DNA from: Planctomycetota bacterium
Lineage (GTDB): Bacteria; Planctomycetota; Planctomycetia; Pirellulales; UBA1268
Length of the DNA: 64,000 nucleotides
NCBI GenBank assembly: GCA_018970785.1
Contig: JAGWVR010000001.1
Coordinates: 58,933 to 122,932 of the forward strand
Direction: 5' to 3'
Shown piece after piece: positions 16,386 through 26,345 of the stretch. A model generated the notes under the pieces. That model did not search any database. It was not told the origin of the DNA and worked only from the letters and a program-made list of their open reading frames with translations. The position numbers and the translations under genes were made by a program. The first letter of the stretch is position 1. Every line of letters starts with the position of its first letter.

Positions 16386-17858
16386 GTGAGCGTGAAGCCG
16401 ATCGACGCGTCGGGAACCGCGCCAGCCGATTCGTCGGCCGAGATCCTGCTGGTCGGCGACGTGATGCTCGACCGCTATTTCCAGGGGAAATGCGACCGGA
16501 TCTCGCCCGAGGCGCCGGTCCCGGTGCTGCATGTGCGCAACACGTTCGACCGGCCGGGCGGCGCGGCCAACGTCGCCGTGAACGTGGCGGCGATGGGATG
16601 CCGTCCGCGGCTCGTCGGTGCCGTCGGCAGCGATCCCGCCGCCGCCCGCCTCCGGGCAGTCCTCGAAGCCGATGGCGCGCCGGGTGAGGGCCTCGTCGCC
16701 AGCCCGGCGGTCACGACGACCACGAAGAATCGATTGCTCGCGGCCCACCAGCAGATCGCCCGGTTCGACGAGGAGACCCCGCTCACCGACGCCGATGTCC
16801 GCCGCCGGATGATCGCCCGGATCGACGAGATCCTCGGCACCGCCCGACTGGCGATCATCTCCGACTACGCCAAGGGGGTCTGCGACTCCGCCGTCTGCCG
16901 GACCGTGATCGAGGGCGCGACCCGCCGCGGGCTGCCGATCGTCGTCGATCCGAAGGATGCCGACTTCACGAAATACGCCGGCGCGACCGTGATCACCCCC
17001 AACCGCATGGAGGCCGCAGCCGTGGTCGGCCGCAGCCTGCGCGACCCTGACGACGCGATCCGTGCCGCCCGCGAGATTCGCGAGCGGTGGCCGATCGAGG
17101 CCGTGGTGGTGACCCTCGGCGAGCAGGGGCTCGTCCTCGTCACCTCCGACCGGGTGGCGATGATCCCCACCCAGGCCAAGCAGGTCTACGACGTCACCGG
17201 CGCCGGTGACACCTTCGTGGCGACGCTGGCCGCGGCCCTCACCCAGGGGATGGACCTGGAGCGCGCTTGCGGCGTCGCCAACGTGGCTGCCGGCCTGCAG
17301 GTTTCGCGGATCGGCACCGCACGGATCACCTGGTCGGAGGTGATGGAGGAGATCGACCGCCAGTCGACGGCGTCGCTCGGCAAGGTGCTCACCGTGCCCG
17401 ATCTGCTCCGCGTGGTGCAGCGCGCACGCAGTGAGGGGAAGAGAATCGGGTTTACCAACGGCTGTTTCGACATTCTCCACCACGGGCACGTGGCTCTTCT
17501 CGAGGCCGCGGCCCGGGAGTGCGACTTTCTCGTCGTCGGCCTCAATTCCGATGCCTCTGTCCGCCGGCTCAAGGGACCGCCGCGGCCATTCCTCCCGTCG
17601 GCGGCACGGCAGTCGGTCCTCGCCGGACTGTCGAGCGTCGCCTGCGTGTGCGAATTCGACGACGACACGCCGCTCGAACTGATCCGAGCGATCGGACCGG
17701 ACGTCCTCGTCAAGGGCGGGGACTACTCGGCGAACGCCGTCGTCGGTGCCGACATCGTGACGGCGCGCGGCGGGCGGGTGGTGACGCCGTTGTTCGTGCC
17801 GGGGGTGTCCACGACCAACATCGCCGACCGGATCGCCGCCGCGGCCCGGGATCGTTGA
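16386..17858 (+). CDS. hldE: Bifunctional D-beta-D-heptose 7-phosphate kinase / 1-phosphate adenylyltransferase
   Basis: A 490-residue fusion with the standard HldE layout. The N-terminal ribokinase-like kinase (about 1-330) has LLVGDVMLDRYFQG, the Gly-rich RPGGAANVAVNVA, IISDYAKGV and the catalytic VTGAGDTFVATL near 270. The C-terminal nucleotidyltransferase starts near 355 with GFTNGCFDILHHGHV, containing the HxGH-type site, and ends VPGVSTTNIADRI. It phosphorylates heptose 7-phosphate at C1, then adenylylates the dephosphorylated product. The intermediate phosphatase GmhB is not seen in this window. It lies 40 bp after gmhA, and both are probably one transcript. Confidence 0.96.
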   Translation: MSVKPIDASGTAPADSSAEILLVGDVMLDRYFQGKCDRISPEAPVPVLHVRNTFDRPGGAANVAVNVAAMGCRPRLVGAVGSDPAAARLRAVLEADGAPGEGLVASPAVTTTTKNRLLAAHQQIARFDEETPLTDADVRRRMIARIDEILGTARLAIISDYAKGVCDSAVCRTVIEGATRRGLPIVVDPKDADFTKYAGATVITPNRMEAAAVVGRSLRDPDDAIRAAREIRERWPIEAVVVTLGEQGLVLVTSDRVAMIPTQAKQVYDVTGAGDTFVATLAAALTQGMDLERACGVANVAAGLQVSRIGTARITWSEVMEEIDRQSTASLGKVLTVPDLLRVVQRARSEGKRIGFTNGCFDILHHGHVALLEAAARECDFLVVGLNSDASVRRLKGPPRPFLPSAARQSVLAGLSSVACVCEFDDDTPLELIRAIGPDVLVKGGDYSANAVVGADIVTARGGRVVTPLFVPGVSTTNIADRIAAAARDR

Positions 17859-17975
17859 ATTCGGCGTGCCGACAGCCCGGCGATCGAGGCCGGTCGTAGT
17901 GGCAGAGCGTTGGCCGGCCGGCGATGTAGACTGCATGAAGAACGGTTCGGGCCTTTCATCTCTGGTGACCCGCAC

Positions 17976-19610
17976 ATGAACGCCCCACGCACGGCTTTCG
18001 CTACCGGTGCCCCGGGCCTTTCGACCCACGTCGCCCCTCGCGCCGGATTCGATTTCAGCGCCCGCGCCCACCACGGCTCCCCCACCGTCGCCCGGCCCGC
18101 AGCCCGTCGTTCGCCCGCGCCGTTGGCGTTGGGCAGGATCGCGAAGGACGCGCTGCTGATCACGCTCCTGCTCCTGCTCAATTCCTTCGGCAACGTCGGC
18201 GCCGGCGTGTTCTTCGCGATCCTGCTGGGAATGACGTTTTACAGCCCCTCCGCGGCCTTCAAGGCGCTGATCATCATGTGGCTCGGCCTGATGTGCAACC
18301 AGGCCCTGGTCCCAAAGTCGCTGATGTGGACACCCTGCCGGCTGGCCCTTCCGTTCATCTCGCTGACGAGGTTCTCGTTCGACCTGATCGCCCTGAAGGC
18401 GTCGCTGTTCTCCAAGCCGTTTTACGTCGTGTTCCTCACATACTGCTCGGTGATGGCGGTGTGCAGCGTGATGAGCGGCTGGTACACGACGATCGCACTG
18501 ATCAAGTTGTTCAACTTCTTCATGGCATGCAGCGCCGTCTTCGCCGGCGCGCTGGTGCTCGTTCGCAAGCGTATCGACATCGGCGAGTGGCTGGTCTCGA
18601 TGATCGTCTCGACCACCCTGATCGCGCTGCTCGCGATCGCTTTCTTCAACAATGGCCTGGTCGGGGTCCGTGAGGATGATCCCACGGCTCCCTTGAAGCA
18701 TTTTGGCGGCGCCTTTCTCCACCCGAACTGCCATTCGACGTACGGTTCGATGTACATCGTCATGCTGGTGATGGTGTTCGTGTACACGAACTACCGGCAG
18801 CGCTGGATCGTCTGGCCTTTGATCGCGATCTGGGCGCTGTTCCTCGTGTGGTCCAAGGCACGCACCTCGTTCGTTGCCACCGCCCTCGGCCTGCTGACCC
18901 TCCTCCCGTTCCTCGCCAACTCGGTTCGCAGCACCTGGATCCGTCGCGCCAACCTCAGCCGGACGAGTGCCATCGCGATCGCGCTTGTGGCGTGCGTGGG
19001 ATTGCTGCTGGCCAACATCGTCACCGGCAACGCCATCGGTGAAGCGATCATCGCCTTCGTCAACAAGTCAGACCGGTTGAGTGATACCGGCCAGCTCGAG
19101 TTGAACGTCGACTACGTGCTGACGTCGCGGATCGGGAAAATGGAGGAGAGCTTGGTCAACTTCCGGGACAACCCGATCTTCGGGATCGGATTCCAGGTCG
19201 CGAAGAGCGATTATTTCATCCAAAACGCGACCCTATTCACCGCTCCGGCGGAGAAAGGCTTCCTGCCGACCGCGGTCCTGGAAGAGGGTGGCCTGCTGGG
19301 AACGCCGTTCTTCATCGCCTTCATCCTCGTGCTCCCGCTCACGTTTCTCGCGGAGCGGAATATCCCGGCGCTGGCGATGTTCTTCACGTTCATGGGAACG
19401 ACGATGACTGAAGTCACCCTCTTCTCGCCTGGTGGATCGGGAGGTTTCAGTTGGCTAATGGTGGGAGCTGCCTACGTCTTCGGCGAGAGCACGTGGATCC
19501 CCAAGTCTCCGACATCGACCACCGCGAGGCCCGTGAGCCCGATGAACGCGGCCCGATCGACGGCCCGTAGCATGGCACCTCTGCCGATCGGCCTACCCTT
19601 CTCAGGATGA
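17976..19610 (+). CDS. O-antigen ligase / polymerase-like integral membrane protein
   Basis: A 544-residue polytopic protein with about 10-12 membrane segments, starting with LLITLLLLLNSFGNVGAGVFFAILL. It has the O-antigen ligase (Wzy/WaaL family) layout: a large periplasmic loop in the second half (about residues 350-430, from VNKSDRLSDTGQLELN to DYVLTSRIGKME) containing the family-type NPIFGIGFQ motif (R/N-PxxGxGxg), then closing helices. Such proteins polymerise or attach glycan chains at the periplasmic face. The C-terminal tail after the last helix is Pro/Ser/Arg-rich. ATG 17976 was chosen; the N-terminal 50 residues are low-complexity and cytoplasmic. It is 6 bp before the next GT4 gene. 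Confidence 0.75.
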   Translation: MNAPRTAFATGAPGLSTHVAPRAGFDFSARAHHGSPTVARPAARRSPAPLALGRIAKDALLITLLLLLNSFGNVGAGVFFAILLGMTFYSPSAAFKALIIMWLGLMCNQALVPKSLMWTPCRLALPFISLTRFSFDLIALKASLFSKPFYVVFLTYCSVMAVCSVMSGWYTTIALIKLFNFFMACSAVFAGALVLVRKRIDIGEWLVSMIVSTTLIALLAIAFFNNGLVGVREDDPTAPLKHFGGAFLHPNCHSTYGSMYIVMLVMVFVYTNYRQRWIVWPLIAIWALFLVWSKARTSFVATALGLLTLLPFLANSVRSTWIRRANLSRTSAIAIALVACVGLLLANIVTGNAIGEAIIAFVNKSDRLSDTGQLELNVDYVLTSRIGKMEESLVNFRDNPIFGIGFQVAKSDYFIQNATLFTAPAEKGFLPTAVLEEGGLLGTPFFIAFILVLPLTFLAERNIPALAMFFTFMGTTMTEVTLFSPGGSGGFSWLMVGAAYVFGESTWIPKSPTSTTARPVSPMNAARSTARSMAPLPIGLPFSG

Positions 19611-19616
19611 GGCCGA

Positions 19617-20801
19617 GTGACGGCACGACACGTGGTCCCGGCCGAGGTCCTGCTGGTCGCCAGCACACTCGATGACGACGGCGGCATTCCGGTCTGCGTT
19701 GGCCACCTCGCACGGGGCCTTTCCCGACTGGGAATCGCCGTAGCCGTCGTCGGCCAGCATGCCGGGGTTCTGTCACCGGCATGCGCCGGACCCGATGCTG
19801 ACGCGTTCGTCGTCGAAGCGATCCAGAGCCCTTGGACGGTTCGCGGACAGGCCGCCGCAGCGCGCACGATCGCCCGGTTCGTGGCCAGCCGTGCCGCAGC
19901 CAACCGACGAGTGGGGCGTGGGGTGGTGGTCCATGCCCACGGAGTGTGGGTGCTCCCCGTGATTGCTGCGGTGGCTGCCGCCCGGTCGGCCGGTGCCGGT
20001 GTGGCAGTGTCCCCCCATGGGATGCTGCGCCGCGACGCGCTCCGAAAGAGCCCGTGGCGAAAGCAGGCCGCGCTCGCTCTCGCGGTCCGTGGAATGATCG
20101 CCAACGCCGACACCCTCCATGCCACGTCCCCGGACGAAGCCGAGGAACTCGAACGACAGTTTCCCGGCTGCCGCCCACGGTTGCTGCCATTGGGAATCGA
20201 ACCGATCGCCAGGGCCATCCGCTCCGAGCCCCGCCCCGGGGCTCCCCGCGTCGTGGGCTGCCTGGGGCGGATCCTGCCGATCAAGAATCTCGAGTCTCTC
20301 CTCGATGCCTGGAAGACCGTCGCGCCGGAGGGCTGGCGGCTGGTCGTGGCGGGGCCGGGTGACCCGGACTATGTGGGCACACTCCGCGGCCGGTGCCTGA
20401 GCCTCGGGATCGACCACCTGGTCGAGTTCCGCGGCTCGGTCGCGCGCGAGGAACTCGGCGATTTCCTCACCGGCCTGGATCTGTTCGTCCTCCCGTCTCG
20501 GTCAGAGGCATTCTCCCTGGTGGTGGGTGAGGCACTGGCAGCCGGAGTGCCGGTGGTGGCCTCGACGGCGGCACCGTGGCAGGGAGTCGTCGACCACGGC
20601 TGCGGCTGGTGGGTCGAACCGACGGCAGCGGCGCTCGCCGCGGCCCTCCGTGTCGCAACGGCGCTGCCCACCGCTGCTCTGGCCGCGATGGGAAAGCGGG
20701 GTGCGGAATGGGTACGCAGGGAATACGATTGGGGTGTGATCGCGGCCCGCCACCTCACCGAACTCTACGAACCGACGCTCGCGGCCGCGTTGCTCGACTG
20801 A
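19617..20801 (+). CDS. Glycosyltransferase family 4
   Basis: A 394-residue GT4 enzyme, start GTG 19617, 6 bp after the O-antigen ligase gene. The N-domain has DDDGGIPVCVGHLARGL and VVHAHGVWVLPV, then SPHGMLRRDAL, which is typical of polysaccharide GT4 enzymes (HGML motif). The C-domain opens with VVGCLGRILPIKNLESLLDA and carries the E-x7-E site in SRSEAFSLVVGEALAAGVPVV. It is probably part of the same operon as the ligase and the nucleotidyltransferase that follows after 27 bp. Specificity is unknown. Confidence 0.87.
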   Translation: MTARHVVPAEVLLVASTLDDDGGIPVCVGHLARGLSRLGIAVAVVGQHAGVLSPACAGPDADAFVVEAIQSPWTVRGQAAAARTIARFVASRAAANRRVGRGVVVHAHGVWVLPVIAAVAAARSAGAGVAVSPHGMLRRDALRKSPWRKQAALALAVRGMIANADTLHATSPDEAEELERQFPGCRPRLLPLGIEPIARAIRSEPRPGAPRVVGCLGRILPIKNLESLLDAWKTVAPEGWRLVVAGPGDPDYVGTLRGRCLSLGIDHLVEFRGSVAREELGDFLTGLDLFVLPSRSEAFSLVVGEALAAGVPVVASTAAPWQGVVDHGCGWWVEPTAAALAAALRVATALPTAALAAMGKRGAEWVRREYDWGVIAARHLTELYEPTLAAALLD

Positions 20802-20828
20802 CATCGTCTCCGTACCCGGCTTTTCCCG

Positions 20829-21659
20829 ATGAACATCCGCCGAACCGTGATCACCGCCGCCGGCGCTGCCCAGCACGAACTGCCGCTGCAACGGCTGGTC
20901 GATCGCGACGGGACGGTGAAGACCGCGCTGGCGATCGTCATCGGCGAAGCCGTCGCCGCCGGGGCCGGCGAGATCGCCGTCATCGTCCGGCCGGGGAGCG
21001 AGGAGGCGTACCGCCACGCCGCCGGTCACTCCGCGACCCGGCTGGAGTTGATCCCCCAGTCCGATCCCCGCGGGTACGGAGATGCGATTGGCAGGGCCCG
21101 TCGCTTCGTCGGCGACGAGCCGTTCCTGCATTTCGTCGGCGATCATCTGTCGGTCGCCCGCGGTGAGCGCTGCTGTGCCGAGCAGGTCGTGGCGGTGGCA
21201 CGGACCGAGGGGTGCGCCGTCTCGGCGGTCCAGTCGACCCGTGAACACCTGCTGCCGTTCTTCGGCGCCGTCGGTGGGCGCAGACGCCACGGTGACCACC
21301 GGCTGTACGAGATCACCACGGTGCTCGAGAAACCGACGCCGACCCGCGCCGAGCAGGACCTGATCGTGCCTGGCCTGCGCGCCGGGCACTACCTGTGTTT
21401 CTTCGGGATCCACGTCCTCCCGCCGACGGTCTTCGGGCTCCTCGACAGTCTCGCCGACGAGGGCCATCGCCAGTTGTCACCGGCCCTCGCCCTGCTCGCC
21501 GAGCGCGAGCGTTACCTGGCGTACGAGGTCGATGGCAGCCGCTACAACCTCGGCACGACCTACGGGCTGTTCACGGCGCAGCTGGCGTTGGCGCTGGCGG
21601 GCGCCGACCGGGACGAGGTGCTGTCCCTCCTCGTCGAGCAACTCGCGCGCCAGCCATGA
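20829..21659 (+). CDS. Nucleotidyltransferase-like protein (GalU-type fold) with an altered signature
   Basis: A 276-residue protein resembling GalU / RfbA-type sugar-phosphate nucleotidyltransferases. Family features are [32 protein letters not shown] (GYGDA and the metal-site GD), [30 protein letters not shown] and the final catalytic-domain helices. The defining N-terminal loop GxGTRxxPxTK is replaced by [16 protein letters not shown], which lacks the Gly-x-Gly-Thr-Arg and the catalytic Lys pattern. It may be inactive, use another substrate, or act as a partner of the fusion enzyme encoded next, whose start overlaps its stop (ATGA). Calling it UTP-glucose-1-phosphate uridylyltransferase would be overconfident. 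Confidence 0.7.
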   Translation: MNIRRTVITAAGAAQHELPLQRLVDRDGTVKTALAIVIGEAVAAGAGEIAVIVRPGSEEAYRHAAGHSATRLELIPQSDPRGYGDAIGRARRFVGDEPFLHFVGDHLSVARGERCCAEQVVAVARTEGCAVSAVQSTREHLLPFFGAVGGRRRHGDHRLYEITTVLEKPTPTRAEQDLIVPGLRAGHYLCFFGIHVLPPTVFGLLDSLADEGHRQLSPALALLAERERYLAYEVDGSRYNLGTTYGLFTAQLALALAGADRDEVLSLLVEQLARQP

Positions 21660-24600
21660 GATCGAGCCAACTCGTCGCGACGATCACCGCCGTCGAACCG
21701 GCGATCCGCAACCGGTCGGTCGCTGCCCTGTGTGAGACGGCCGACCTCGCCATGCTGCTGGCGGAGGCCGAGGCCCTCGACGACTTCCGCCGCACCAGCC
21801 CCAACCTGTACCACCGCGTCCGGGCGCTGTTCTTCCTCTACGCCATCCACCGCTTCCACCTGCCGCCGCTGCTCCTCGGCCGGGGGGCGGGGCTCGTGCC
21901 CCACGCCGGTCACGAACACCTGCTCGCGCGCCGCTTCTCCGAGGCGATCGGGGTGTTTCTCGAGGCCCAGCGGACCAGCGGACCGTCCGACGCCCTCTCC
22001 AGCTGCCTGGCGGCGGCGTACCGCGAGCTGGGTCTGCAGACGCTCGCCGACCAGGTGCGGCGCAGCGTGCGAAGCCTGCGTGGCAACCAGTGGATGTTCC
22101 GCATCGGACACCCGGGGGAGCAGCCGCTCCGTATCCGTCCGGAATTGCTCGCTCCGGGGCCTGACGGAACGTTTCCGGTCCTCAGGGAATCGACCCCTGT
22201 GCGAATGGACCTGTCGCACGCCGGGTGGAGCGACATCTTCTTCCTCGGCATGGACTTTCCCGAGGGGGCGCGGGTCCTCAACATCTCCATCGACCTGGCG
22301 GTGCACGGCCGCGATCCCCGCCCACGCCCCCCGGTCGAGGCGTGGTTCCGTGTCATCGACAGCCCCGTGCTCCGGCTGACGAGCGTCGATCTCGGCGCGA
22401 CCGCCGAGATCAGCGACATCACCGAGATCTTCGAATTCGGACGCGACTATCTCGGCTTGCTCAAGGCGGCTGTGATCGCCGCCGGGGTGGTGCCCCCCGG
22501 GGTCGAGGGCTCCGGCATCGGCTTGCGCGAGTTGCTCGAACAACTCGCCGGACCGGGGCGGGGAGTGGAACTGGTCAGCCACGTCAACGGGATCCCGAAG
22601 GGCTCACGGCTCGCGGTATCGACCAATCTCCTCGCCGGACTGATCGCCGTGTGCATGCGGGCCACTGGCCAGGTGACTGCCTTGGAAGGGGGCCTGACCG
22701 AGCCCGAGCGACGGTTGGTGGCGGCACGGGCAATTCTCGGCGAATGGCTGGGTGGAAGCGGTGGCGGTTGGCAGGACTCCGGCGGAGTCTGGCCGGCGGC
22801 GAAGTTGATCCATGGCGTGGTCGCCGCGGAGGGAGACCCGGAATTCGGCACCAGCCGCGGCCGTCTTCTCCCGCGCCATCAACAGGTCCCGGTCGCCGGT
22901 GCCCTTCAGGAATCGCTCGTCCTCGTCCACGGTGGCATGGCGCAGAACGTCGGCCCGATCCTCGAGATGGTGACGGAGAAGTACCTGCTCCGCTCCGAGG
23001 CCGAGTGGGAGGCGCGTCAGGAGGCCGGCCGGATCCTCGACGACATCGTCGCGGGGGTCGCGGCGGGGGACATCCGCCGGGTGGCCGCCGCCACGACGCG
23101 CAACTTCCGCGGACCGATCCAAACGATCATTCCCTGGGCCACCAACCTTTACACCGAGACACTGATCTCCGAGGTGCAACGCCGCTTCGGCGACCGCTTC
23201 TGGGGCTTCTGGATGCTCGGCGGCATGTCGGGGGGCGGGATGGGGTTCATCGTCGATCCCGGGGTCAAGTGTGAAGCCCAGGCGGCGCTGTCCGAGATCA
23301 TGGCGACGGCGAAGCACGATCTCGATTCGGCGCTGCCGTTCGCGATGGAACCGGTCGTCTACGATTTCGCCGTCAATGATCGCGGCACGTGGTGCGAGCT
23401 GCGGCGCGACGGCACCGCCGGCCTGATGCCGCCCGGGTACTACGCGCTGACGGTTCCCGACCTCATCCGCTCCGATCACACCCGCCTGTCACCGGCTCGC
23501 CGAGCCGAGCTCGAGGCCTTCGGTACCGCGTGCCGCAACGACGCGGCATTCGGCGGGCTGGTTCAGGCGTTGTTCGACCGCTTGTTTCCCCACGGTGGCG
23601 GCAGCGGAACTCCGGCCGACCTCCACACGCTCCTCGAGGAGTTGGGGTTCGACGACGTTCAGCACGAGCGAATCCGCGCCGACCTGATTGCCGGCCGGAT
23701 CGGCCTGGCGCACAACCGTCTCCAGGCATCGGCGACCGTCGAGGACGTCGCCGACGGCGACGTCGACATCGCGGATTCACCGGAGCCTGATCGAGATCAT
23801 CTCGCGCTCGGCCAGGACGCGTTGGCCCGCGGGGAGGTGGCGGTCGTCACGCTGGCGGCCGGCGTCGGGAGCCGATGGACCCAGGGGGCCGGCGTGGTGA
23901 AGGCCCTCCATCCCTTCTGCCGGCTGGCCGGGCGGCATCGCAGCTTCCTCGAGGTCCATGTCGCCAAGGCGCGGCGGACCGGTCGGCTCCACGGCATGCC
24001 GCTGCCGCATGTCGTGACGACCAGTTGGCTGACGCACCGCCAGATCGCTGCGGCGGGACTGCCGGTGGTGCTCTCACCGGGTCGCTCGGTCGGCCTCCGT
24101 TTGGTGCCGATGACCCGTGATCTCGAGTTCGCCTGGACGGAGCTTTCCCACCAGCGCCTCGACGAACAGAAGCAGAAGCTGCGCGACAGCCAGCAGGCGG
24201 CGCTGGCGGCCTGGGCCAGGCAGACCGGCGAGGGGAGTGATTACACGGCCAATCTCCCGCACCAGTGTCTCCACCCCGTCGGCCACTGGTACGAGGTTCC
24301 CAACATGCTGCTCAACGGCACGCTGGCGAAACTGTGCGCTGGTCGGCCGCAGCTGCGCTGGCTGTTCCTCCACAATATCGACACGGTCGGCGCCGACGTC
24401 GATCCGGCGCTGCTCGGGCGGCACATCGCCGGGGGCGCGTGCCTCGGTATCGAGGTCATCCCACGGCGGATCGAGGATCGGGGTGGCGGTTTGGCCCGCG
24501 TCGACGGTCGTCCCCGTCTCGTCGAGGGACTGGCGATGCCCGACGAAGCGATCGAATTCCGCCTCCGCTACTACAACACGCTCTCGACCTGGATCGACAT

Positions 24601-24943
24601 CGACCGCCTCCTCGACCTGTTCGGTCTGTCACGGCGGGATCTGGCCGCCACCGACTCAGCCGAGCGCGTCACGGCCGCCGTCCGCCGGATCGCCGCACGG
24701 ATGCCGACGTACGTCACGCTCAAAGATGTCAAGCGCCGCTGGGGCCACGGGCAGGAGGACGTCCTGCCCGTGACGCAGTTCGAGAAGCTGTGGGGCGACA
24801 TGACGGCGCTGCCGGAGGTGGCCTGCCGGTTCTTCGTCGTCTCCCGACTCCGCGGTCAACAGCTCAAGGACGTCAGCCAGCTCGACGGCTGGTTCCGGGA
24901 CGGGTCTGCGGCCCATGTCGAACGGCTCGGCGACTGGGACTGA
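21656..24943 (+). CDS. Fusion of GHMP-family sugar kinase and UDPGP-type pyrophosphorylase
   Basis: A 1095-residue two-enzyme protein. After an unassigned helical N-terminus (about 1-170) comes a GHMP kinase. Motif 1 is [13 protein letters not shown] near residue 183. Motif 2 is [13 protein letters not shown] near 312. The L-fucokinase/D-glycero-heptose kinase-type [12 protein letters not shown] is near 370. Motif 3 is [10 protein letters not shown] near 522. The second enzyme begins near 734 with [16 protein letters not shown] (nucleotide loop), then [28 protein letters not shown], and ends with [16 protein letters not shown], all typical of the UDPGP pyrophosphorylase family. It should phosphorylate a free sugar at C1 and then make the NDP-sugar, like the Fkp fucose enzyme but with the domains reversed. 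The sugar is unknown; a GT10 fucosyltransferase nearby makes L-fucose a candidate. Confidence 0.82.
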   Translation: MRSSQLVATITAVEPAIRNRSVAALCETADLAMLLAEAEALDDFRRTSPNLYHRVRALFFLYAIHRFHLPPLLLGRGAGLVPHAGHEHLLARRFSEAIGVFLEAQRTSGPSDALSSCLAAAYRELGLQTLADQVRRSVRSLRGNQWMFRIGHPGEQPLRIRPELLAPGPDGTFPVLRESTPVRMDLSHAGWSDIFFLGMDFPEGARVLNISIDLAVHGRDPRPRPPVEAWFRVIDSPVLRLTSVDLGATAEISDITEIFEFGRDYLGLLKAAVIAAGVVPPGVEGSGIGLRELLEQLAGPGRGVELVSHVNGIPKGSRLAVSTNLLAGLIAVCMRATGQVTALEGGLTEPERRLVAARAILGEWLGGSGGGWQDSGGVWPAAKLIHGVVAAEGDPEFGTSRGRLLPRHQQVPVAGALQESLVLVHGGMAQNVGPILEMVTEKYLLRSEAEWEARQEAGRILDDIVAGVAAGDIRRVAAATTRNFRGPIQTIIPWATNLYTETLISEVQRRFGDRFWGFWMLGGMSGGGMGFIVDPGVKCEAQAALSEIMATAKHDLDSALPFAMEPVVYDFAVNDRGTWCELRRDGTAGLMPPGYYALTVPDLIRSDHTRLSPARRAELEAFGTACRNDAAFGGLVQALFDRLFPHGGGSGTPADLHTLLEELGFDDVQHERIRADLIAGRIGLAHNRLQASATVEDVADGDVDIADSPEPDRDHLALGQDALARGEVAVVTLAAGVGSRWTQGAGVVKALHPFCRLAGRHRSFLEVHVAKARRTGRLHGMPLPHVVTTSWLTHRQIAAAGLPVVLSPGRSVGLRLVPMTRDLEFAWTELSHQRLDEQKQKLRDSQQAALAAWARQTGEGSDYTANLPHQCLHPVGHWYEVPNMLLNGTLAKLCAGRPQLRWLFLHNIDTVGADVDPALLGRHIAGGACLGIEVIPRRIEDRGGGLARVDGRPRLVEGLAMPDEAIEFRLRYYNTLSTWIDIDRLLDLFGLSRRDLAATDSAERVTAAVRRIAARMPTYVTLKDVKRRWGHGQEDVLPVTQFEKLWGDMTALPEVACRFFVVSRLRGQQLKDVSQLDGWFRDGSAAHVERLGDWD

Positions 24944-25021
24944 CGAGCCGGTTCCGAGCGCGACCCACGGGCAGCGGCCCTGCCCCTCGTGCCCCCTCGC
25001 GGCTTGTGCTACGCTCCCGCC

Positions 25022-26308
25022 ATGACCCGTGCGGAGTTGACGCCCCGTCCCCTGTCGATCTGGTTGGTCAATCCGTTCGACGATGTCCCCGGGGAGGGTC
25101 TTCCACCCCTCCGCTACTGGACGCTCGCCCGGGTCCTCGCCGGCCGTGGCCACGACGTCACCTGGTGGACCGCCACCTGGAGCCACCGCCGGAAGGCATC
25201 TCGTGTCGTCGCCACGGCAATCGCTGCCGACGAAGGCTTCGCGGTCCGAGCGGTGGCTGTCCGTCCGTACCGTGGCAACGTCTCCCTGGCCAGACTGCGC
25301 AGCCATCGGGACTTCGGCCGCAACCTCGCCCGGATCGCTGCCGAGGAGGTGGCTGCCGGTCACCTCGAGCGCCCCGACGTGATCCTCGCCAGCCTCCCGC
25401 CCCTCGAGGGGCCCGAGGCGACGGTCGATCTCGGGAAGCGGCTCGACGCACACGTCGTCGTCGACCTTATGGATCTGTGGCCGGAAACCTTCGAGCGTCT
25501 CCTGCCCGGACCGGAGTGGCTGGTCCGGTGGATCGCGCCGATCGTGCTCGGCGCGATGCGCAAACGGCGACGCCAACTCCTGGCGGCCGCCGATGCGGTT
25601 TCATCCTCGACGGCCACGTATCTCGAAGCCGTCCGCGGTGAGCTCGATCCCGGCACCCCGACGCACGTCTGCTACCTCGGCGCGTACGGCGAGGAATTCA
25701 CGCCGCCCCCCCGTCGGCACCCCGACGATGACCGCGGCCCCGCGCCATTGCCGGAGCCACTGCGCTGCGTCTACACGGGAACTCTCGAGCGTAGCCAGGA
25801 CCTCGACACCCTCGTCGCCGCAGCGCGGTTGCTCGCGACGGGCCCCGCCGTGACCGAGCTTCACGTCGCCGGCACCGGGAGCCTCGATCATCACCTCCGC
25901 TCATCCGCTGAACGGATCGGTGGGAAAACGAAGATGGTCGTGCACGGCCTTCTCGATCGCCGCGCCTACGCCCGCCTGCTCGACTCGTGCGACGTCGGGT
26001 TGGTCCTCGTGAAGCCCTCGTCACGGGTCGCGATCCCGTACAAGGCAGCAGACTATGCCGCTGCCGGCTTGGCGATCGTCAACGGGCTGCCGGGTGAATT
26101 GTCCCGACTCATCATGGAATACGATGCCGGAATCGATTACGACGCCGGCAACGCGACGTCATTGGCCGGAGCGATCACGCGTCTGGCTCTCGATCGGGAA
26201 TTGACGAAGCGCTGCCGCGACGGCGCCCGGGAGATGGCGTCGCGTCGCTTCGACCGGGAGCGGATCTACCCGGAGTTCGCCCGCTGGCTCGAAGAGCGTG
26301 CGTCGTGA
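25022..26308 (+). CDS. Glycosyltransferase family 4 (WbuB-like)
   Basis: A 428-residue GT4 protein starting at ATG 25022. The N-domain has LSIWLVNPFDDVPGEG, PLRYWTLARVLAGRGHDVTWWTATW, a pattern typical of the WbuB-like group, and VVVDLMDLWPETFERL. The C-domain begins LRCVYTGTLERSQDLDTLVAAARLL, followed by KPSSRVAIPYKAADYAAAGLAIVNGLPGELSRLI, where the usual E-x7-E is modified, as in WbuB-type enzymes. These often add N-acetylated amino sugars in O-antigen repeats, but specificity here is unproven. It is followed within 40 bp by an epimerase gene. Confidence 0.85.
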   Translation: MTRAELTPRPLSIWLVNPFDDVPGEGLPPLRYWTLARVLAGRGHDVTWWTATWSHRRKASRVVATAIAADEGFAVRAVAVRPYRGNVSLARLRSHRDFGRNLARIAAEEVAAGHLERPDVILASLPPLEGPEATVDLGKRLDAHVVVDLMDLWPETFERLLPGPEWLVRWIAPIVLGAMRKRRRQLLAAADAVSSSTATYLEAVRGELDPGTPTHVCYLGAYGEEFTPPPRRHPDDDRGPAPLPEPLRCVYTGTLERSQDLDTLVAAARLLATGPAVTELHVAGTGSLDHHLRSSAERIGGKTKMVVHGLLDRRAYARLLDSCDVGLVLVKPSSRVAIPYKAADYAAAGLAIVNGLPGELSRLIMEYDAGIDYDAGNATSLAGAITRLALDRELTKRCRDGAREMASRRFDRERIYPEFARWLEERAS

Positions 26309-26345
26309 GATGGTTGCCTGCCACGGCGGGGGGGCGTGGCGGGTG

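Noticed and set aside
16134..18734. 866-codon open frame on the minus strand opposite gmhA/hldE/O-antigen ligase
   Set aside because: It is antisense to the clear hldE gene and to parts of gmhA and the O-antigen ligase gene; its product is Arg/Asp/His/Pro-rich with no motifs, typical of high-GC shadows.
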